Shown piece by piece: positions 12,537-14,630 of a stretch of DNA of 14,630 bases; the first letter of the stretch is position 1; every line of letters starts with the position of its first letter. This DNA is from an uncultured Gemmatimonadaceae bacterium (GTDB lineage Bacteria; Gemmatimonadota; Gemmatimonadetes; Gemmatimonadales; Gemmatimonadaceae). Below the pieces are notes generated by a model. It searched no databases. It was not told where the DNA came from and saw only the letters and a list, made by a program, of their open reading frames with translations. Location of the stretch: NCBI GenBank assembly GCA_955652635.1, contig CATPBN010000306.1, positions 1 through 14,630 of the forward strand. Reading direction: 5' to 3'. The position numbers and the translations under genes are program-made.

Positions 12537-14149
12537 GCGGACACTCCGACGAGCTGACTGGCCCCGACCTCGAAATAGGGGTCGAGGCAAGCAGCGTTGG
12601 CGGAGGTAAGATGATCGCCGGTCACGCGTTCGGAGAGACGGTGCTTCTCGCTCACGTCGAGCCGAACTGGTTCGCGATCGGCGCAAAATGCACGCACTAT
12701 GGTGCTCCCCTCGCCGAGGGTGTTCTTGTAGGGGAGACCATCCGCTGCCCTTGGCATCACGCCTGTTTCGAGTTGCGGAACGGGGCAGCTTCCCACGCGC
12801 CGGCCTTGAACGATCTCCCTTGTTACGACGTCTTGCTCGAGAACGACATCGTGCGCATTGCACGCAAACGTACAGGTGGCCAGCTACACGGGAGCGGTCG
12901 CCGGCCTCGCGGGTCGAGGGCTCCCGACAAAGTAATCGTCGAGCCGAACCCGATTATCGGACCGAGTTCCGTCTTGATCATTGGCGCAGGTGCAGCGGGA
13001 AATGCCTGCGCCGAAATGTTGCGTCGCGAAGGCTACCGGGGGCCCGTTACACTCGTTGATGGCGATCGGGATGCTCCTTATGACAGGCCCAACCTCTCCA
13101 AGGACTTCCTTGCTGGCACCGCTCCAGAGGATTGGCTCCCTCTCCACCCGAAGGAATTCTTCGAGACGCAGCGGCTGGAAATCCTTTCGGGAGTGACTGC
13201 GCGGAGCGTCGATGCCAAAGCGCGGACTGTTCGGCTGAGTGATGGAAGTACTCGCTCGTACGAAGTGCTTCTGATTGCGACGGGCGCGACGCCGATCCGT
13301 CTCGACGTGCCCGGTGGCGACCGGATTTCCTATCTGCGCACTCTGGGAGACTGCCGCCGCATCATCGATAACGCGCGTAACGCAAAAAGCGCTGTAGTCA
13401 TCGGCGGCAGTTTCATCGGACTCGAAGTCGCAGCCTCGCTTGTAGCACGCGGCCTACAGGTCCACGTCGTTGCGCAAGAAAAACTTCCACTCGAGAGACT
13501 ACTCGGCGCAGAGCTTGGCGCCCTGATCCGAGACGTACACCAGCGGCAGGGCGTGGCATTTCACCTCGGCCGCACAGCCAAAGCCGTCGACGCAAAGGCA
13601 GTCGTTCTAGATGATGGAACCCGCGTCGATGCGGATCTGGTCGTAGCTGGCATCGGTGTGCGCCCGAATCTGGAGCTAGCAGAATCTGCTGGCGTCACAC
13701 TCGATAGCGGCATCGCTGTAAATGAGTTTCTCGAGACCAGTGTAAGTGGGATATTCGCCGCCGGCGATGTAGCGCGCTGGCCCGACGCATACTCCGATGC
13801 GCGCCTTCGCGTCGAGCACTGGGTCGTGGCTGAGCGCCAGGGACAAGTGGTCGCTCGTAACATGCTCGGCTATCGTGACCGATTCGATGATATCCCCTTC
13901 TTCTGGAGCGCTCACTACGACAACGTCTCCATTCAGTACACGGGCCACGTTGAACGCTGGGATGAAACGAAAATCGAAGGGGACGTGATGAAGATGGATT
14001 GTGCTGTCTCGTACATCGTTGGAGGGCAGCGGAGAGCTATGGCTACAATCAACCGCGACCACCAGAACCTGGAAAACGAGGTGGCGATGGAGAACGAGTT
14101 GCTGTTGAAACCGCCACCGCCCGTGACAATTCAAGCAGCCAATGGCTGA
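12533..14149 (+). CDS. Rieske–FAD/NAD(P)H reductase fusion (AIFM3-like)
   Basis: This is a 538-residue fusion of a Rieske [2Fe-2S] domain and a pyridine-nucleotide reductase. The Rieske part (about 12-110) has Cys53 and His55 in CTHYGAP, and Cys72 and His75 in CPWHHACFELRNG. After a basic linker (111-135), the flavoprotein shows the FAD motif VLIIGAGAAGNACAEML (147-163), DRPNLSKDFL (184-193), IATGATPIR (248-256), the NAD(P)H motif VVIGGSFIGLEVA (288-300) and the second FAD site SGIFAAGDVA (405-414). The C-terminal domain (about 455-520) is of the ferredoxin-reductase type. The order matches AIFM3-like proteins, which probably pass electrons from NAD(P)H to an unknown acceptor. There is no signal peptide, so it is cytoplasmic. 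The GTG start is inside the DUF4142 stop (GTGA). A dioxygenase partner is absent. Confidence 0.93.
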   Translation: MSGHSDELTGPDLEIGVEASSVGGGKMIAGHAFGETVLLAHVEPNWFAIGAKCTHYGAPLAEGVLVGETIRCPWHHACFELRNGAASHAPALNDLPCYDVLLENDIVRIARKRTGGQLHGSGRRPRGSRAPDKVIVEPNPIIGPSSVLIIGAGAAGNACAEMLRREGYRGPVTLVDGDRDAPYDRPNLSKDFLAGTAPEDWLPLHPKEFFETQRLEILSGVTARSVDAKARTVRLSDGSTRSYEVLLIATGATPIRLDVPGGDRISYLRTLGDCRRIIDNARNAKSAVVIGGSFIGLEVAASLVARGLQVHVVAQEKLPLERLLGAELGALIRDVHQRQGVAFHLGRTAKAVDAKAVVLDDGTRVDADLVVAGIGVRPNLELAESAGVTLDSGIAVNEFLETSVSGIFAAGDVARWPDAYSDARLRVEHWVVAERQGQVVARNMLGYRDRFDDIPFFWSAHYDNVSIQYTGHVERWDETKIEGDVMKMDCAVSYIVGGQRRAMATINRDHQNLENEVAMENELLLKPPPPVTIQAANG

Positions 14150-14184
14150 TCGCGTGGCGAAGCAACTCTTTCCGGTTAGATGTC

Positions 14185-14630
14185 TTAGGAGATTGCGAAC
14201 ATGCGCTCGACGTCCCGCTCGTACTCCCGGACTCGATCGCTTTTCGTATCCTCGTTCCAGCCAAGCAGCGGCGCGACAATCTGAGCCGCGCGCTCTGCGA
14301 CGCTCGATCCGTGATCACGAGTCTCGAACGCGAGATGGGTGCGCCGGATCAGAAGATCGGACAGCGTTTGTGCCATCTCAGCCATCACCCCGTACACCAG
14401 ATGGGCGCCTGTGTAGGGAAGGGCATCCACCAGCGGGATTGAGAGACTCTCATCTTCGCGCTGAAGCTGGGCGATTTCTTCCGCGCGATTTGCCCCCGGA
14501 AGTGCGGTCGAGTCGGTAGGAGCGGGTTGACGCTCCTGACCCAGCGATCTCTGGACGAGATCGACGATCTCCGCTGCCATCGATCTGTACGTGGTCAGTT
14601 TTCCGCCGGTAACGCTGATCACTCCCGAGT
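14185..14630 (-). CDS. glpD: Glycerol-3-phosphate dehydrogenase, C-terminal part (N-terminus off the right edge)
   Basis: The frame is open from the right edge (14630) to a TAA at 14185-14187, giving about 148 residues. The visible start SGVISVTGGKLTTYRSMA is the conserved FAD-binding segment that ends the catalytic domain of GlpD, an FAD enzyme that oxidises glycerol-3-phosphate to dihydroxyacetone phosphate at the inner membrane face and feeds electrons to quinone. The rest is the helical C-terminal domain, including LLIRRTHLAFETRDHG and the end VREYERDVERMFAIS. The first start-like codon seen (GTG, 14620-14622) is internal, not the true start. It converges with the Rieske-reductase gene across 35 bases, without a visible terminator. 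Other GlpD/GlpA-type oxidases are possible, but this is the best fit. Confidence 0.88.
   Translation of the reverse strand, partial: SGVISVTGGKLTTYRSMAAEIVDLVQRSLGQERQPAPTDSTALPGANRAEEIAQLQREDESLSIPLVDALPYTGAHLVYGVMAEMAQTLSDLLIRRTHLAFETRDHGSSVAERAAQIVAPLLGWNEDTKSDRVREYERDVERMFAIS

Noticed and set aside
14150..14184. Terminator between the Rieske-reductase gene and glpD
   Set aside because: No stem of useful length is present in the 35-base spacer.

Overview
The window is a dense, GC-rich stretch of bacterial chromosome. The lipoprotein signal sequences, a putative outer-membrane protein and a GlpD-type dehydrogenase point to a diderm (Gram-negative-type) bacterium. The style of several proteins suggests Gemmatimonadota or a neighbouring phylum, but that is inference from memory of the families and cannot be proven here. 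I see no insertion sequence, phage gene, CRISPR array, tRNA or rRNA. No stretch longer than about 180 bases lacks a gene, apart from the regulatory spacers described below.

Left part (1-5628). A secreted, probably outer-membrane protein runs off the left edge on the minus strand. Divergent from it is a compact operon, larC-larE-larB, which encodes all three enzymes needed to build the nickel-pincer nucleotide cofactor of lactate racemase-type enzymes. No larA user enzyme lies in the window. The 3' end of larB overlaps the convergent queG (epoxyqueuosine reductase), which is itself coupled by an ATGA overlap to an upstream gene for a small conserved-looking protein. Across a 26-base divergent spacer lie a YfcE-type metallophosphoesterase and a 4'-phosphopantetheinyl transferase.

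Middle part (5629-10637). A blue-copper lipoprotein with a 14-glycine linker converges on an alkaline-phosphatase-superfamily hydrolase. Divergent from the hydrolase is an overlapping pair: a LOG-family nucleotide-binding protein and a bacterial deoxyhypusine-synthase-like enzyme. Both start with a basic, low-complexity extension. A clear rho-independent terminator separates this pair from greA.

Right part (10638-14630). A second blue-copper lipoprotein with different copper-ligand spacing converges on a cysteine-rich ArsR/SufR-like regulator. The regulator is divergent from a two-gene unit: an exported DUF4142 protein, and a Rieske plus FAD/NAD(P)H reductase fusion whose GTG start lies inside the DUF4142 stop. 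The divergent spacer holds a perfect 8+8-base inverted repeat, TAAGTCAA-N8-TTGACTTA. Its two arms supply the -35 hexamers of both outward promoters, so this looks like a self-contained metal- or redox-sensing switch controlling a redox operon. The C-terminal end of a glycerol-3-phosphate dehydrogenase enters from the right edge.

The most interesting items are the symmetric operator with its Cys-rich regulator and the DUF4142/Rieske-reductase operon, the DHS-like enzyme lacking the usual catalytic histidine, the three-cysteine LarE in an operon without larA, and the unnamed 82-residue protein coupled to queG.
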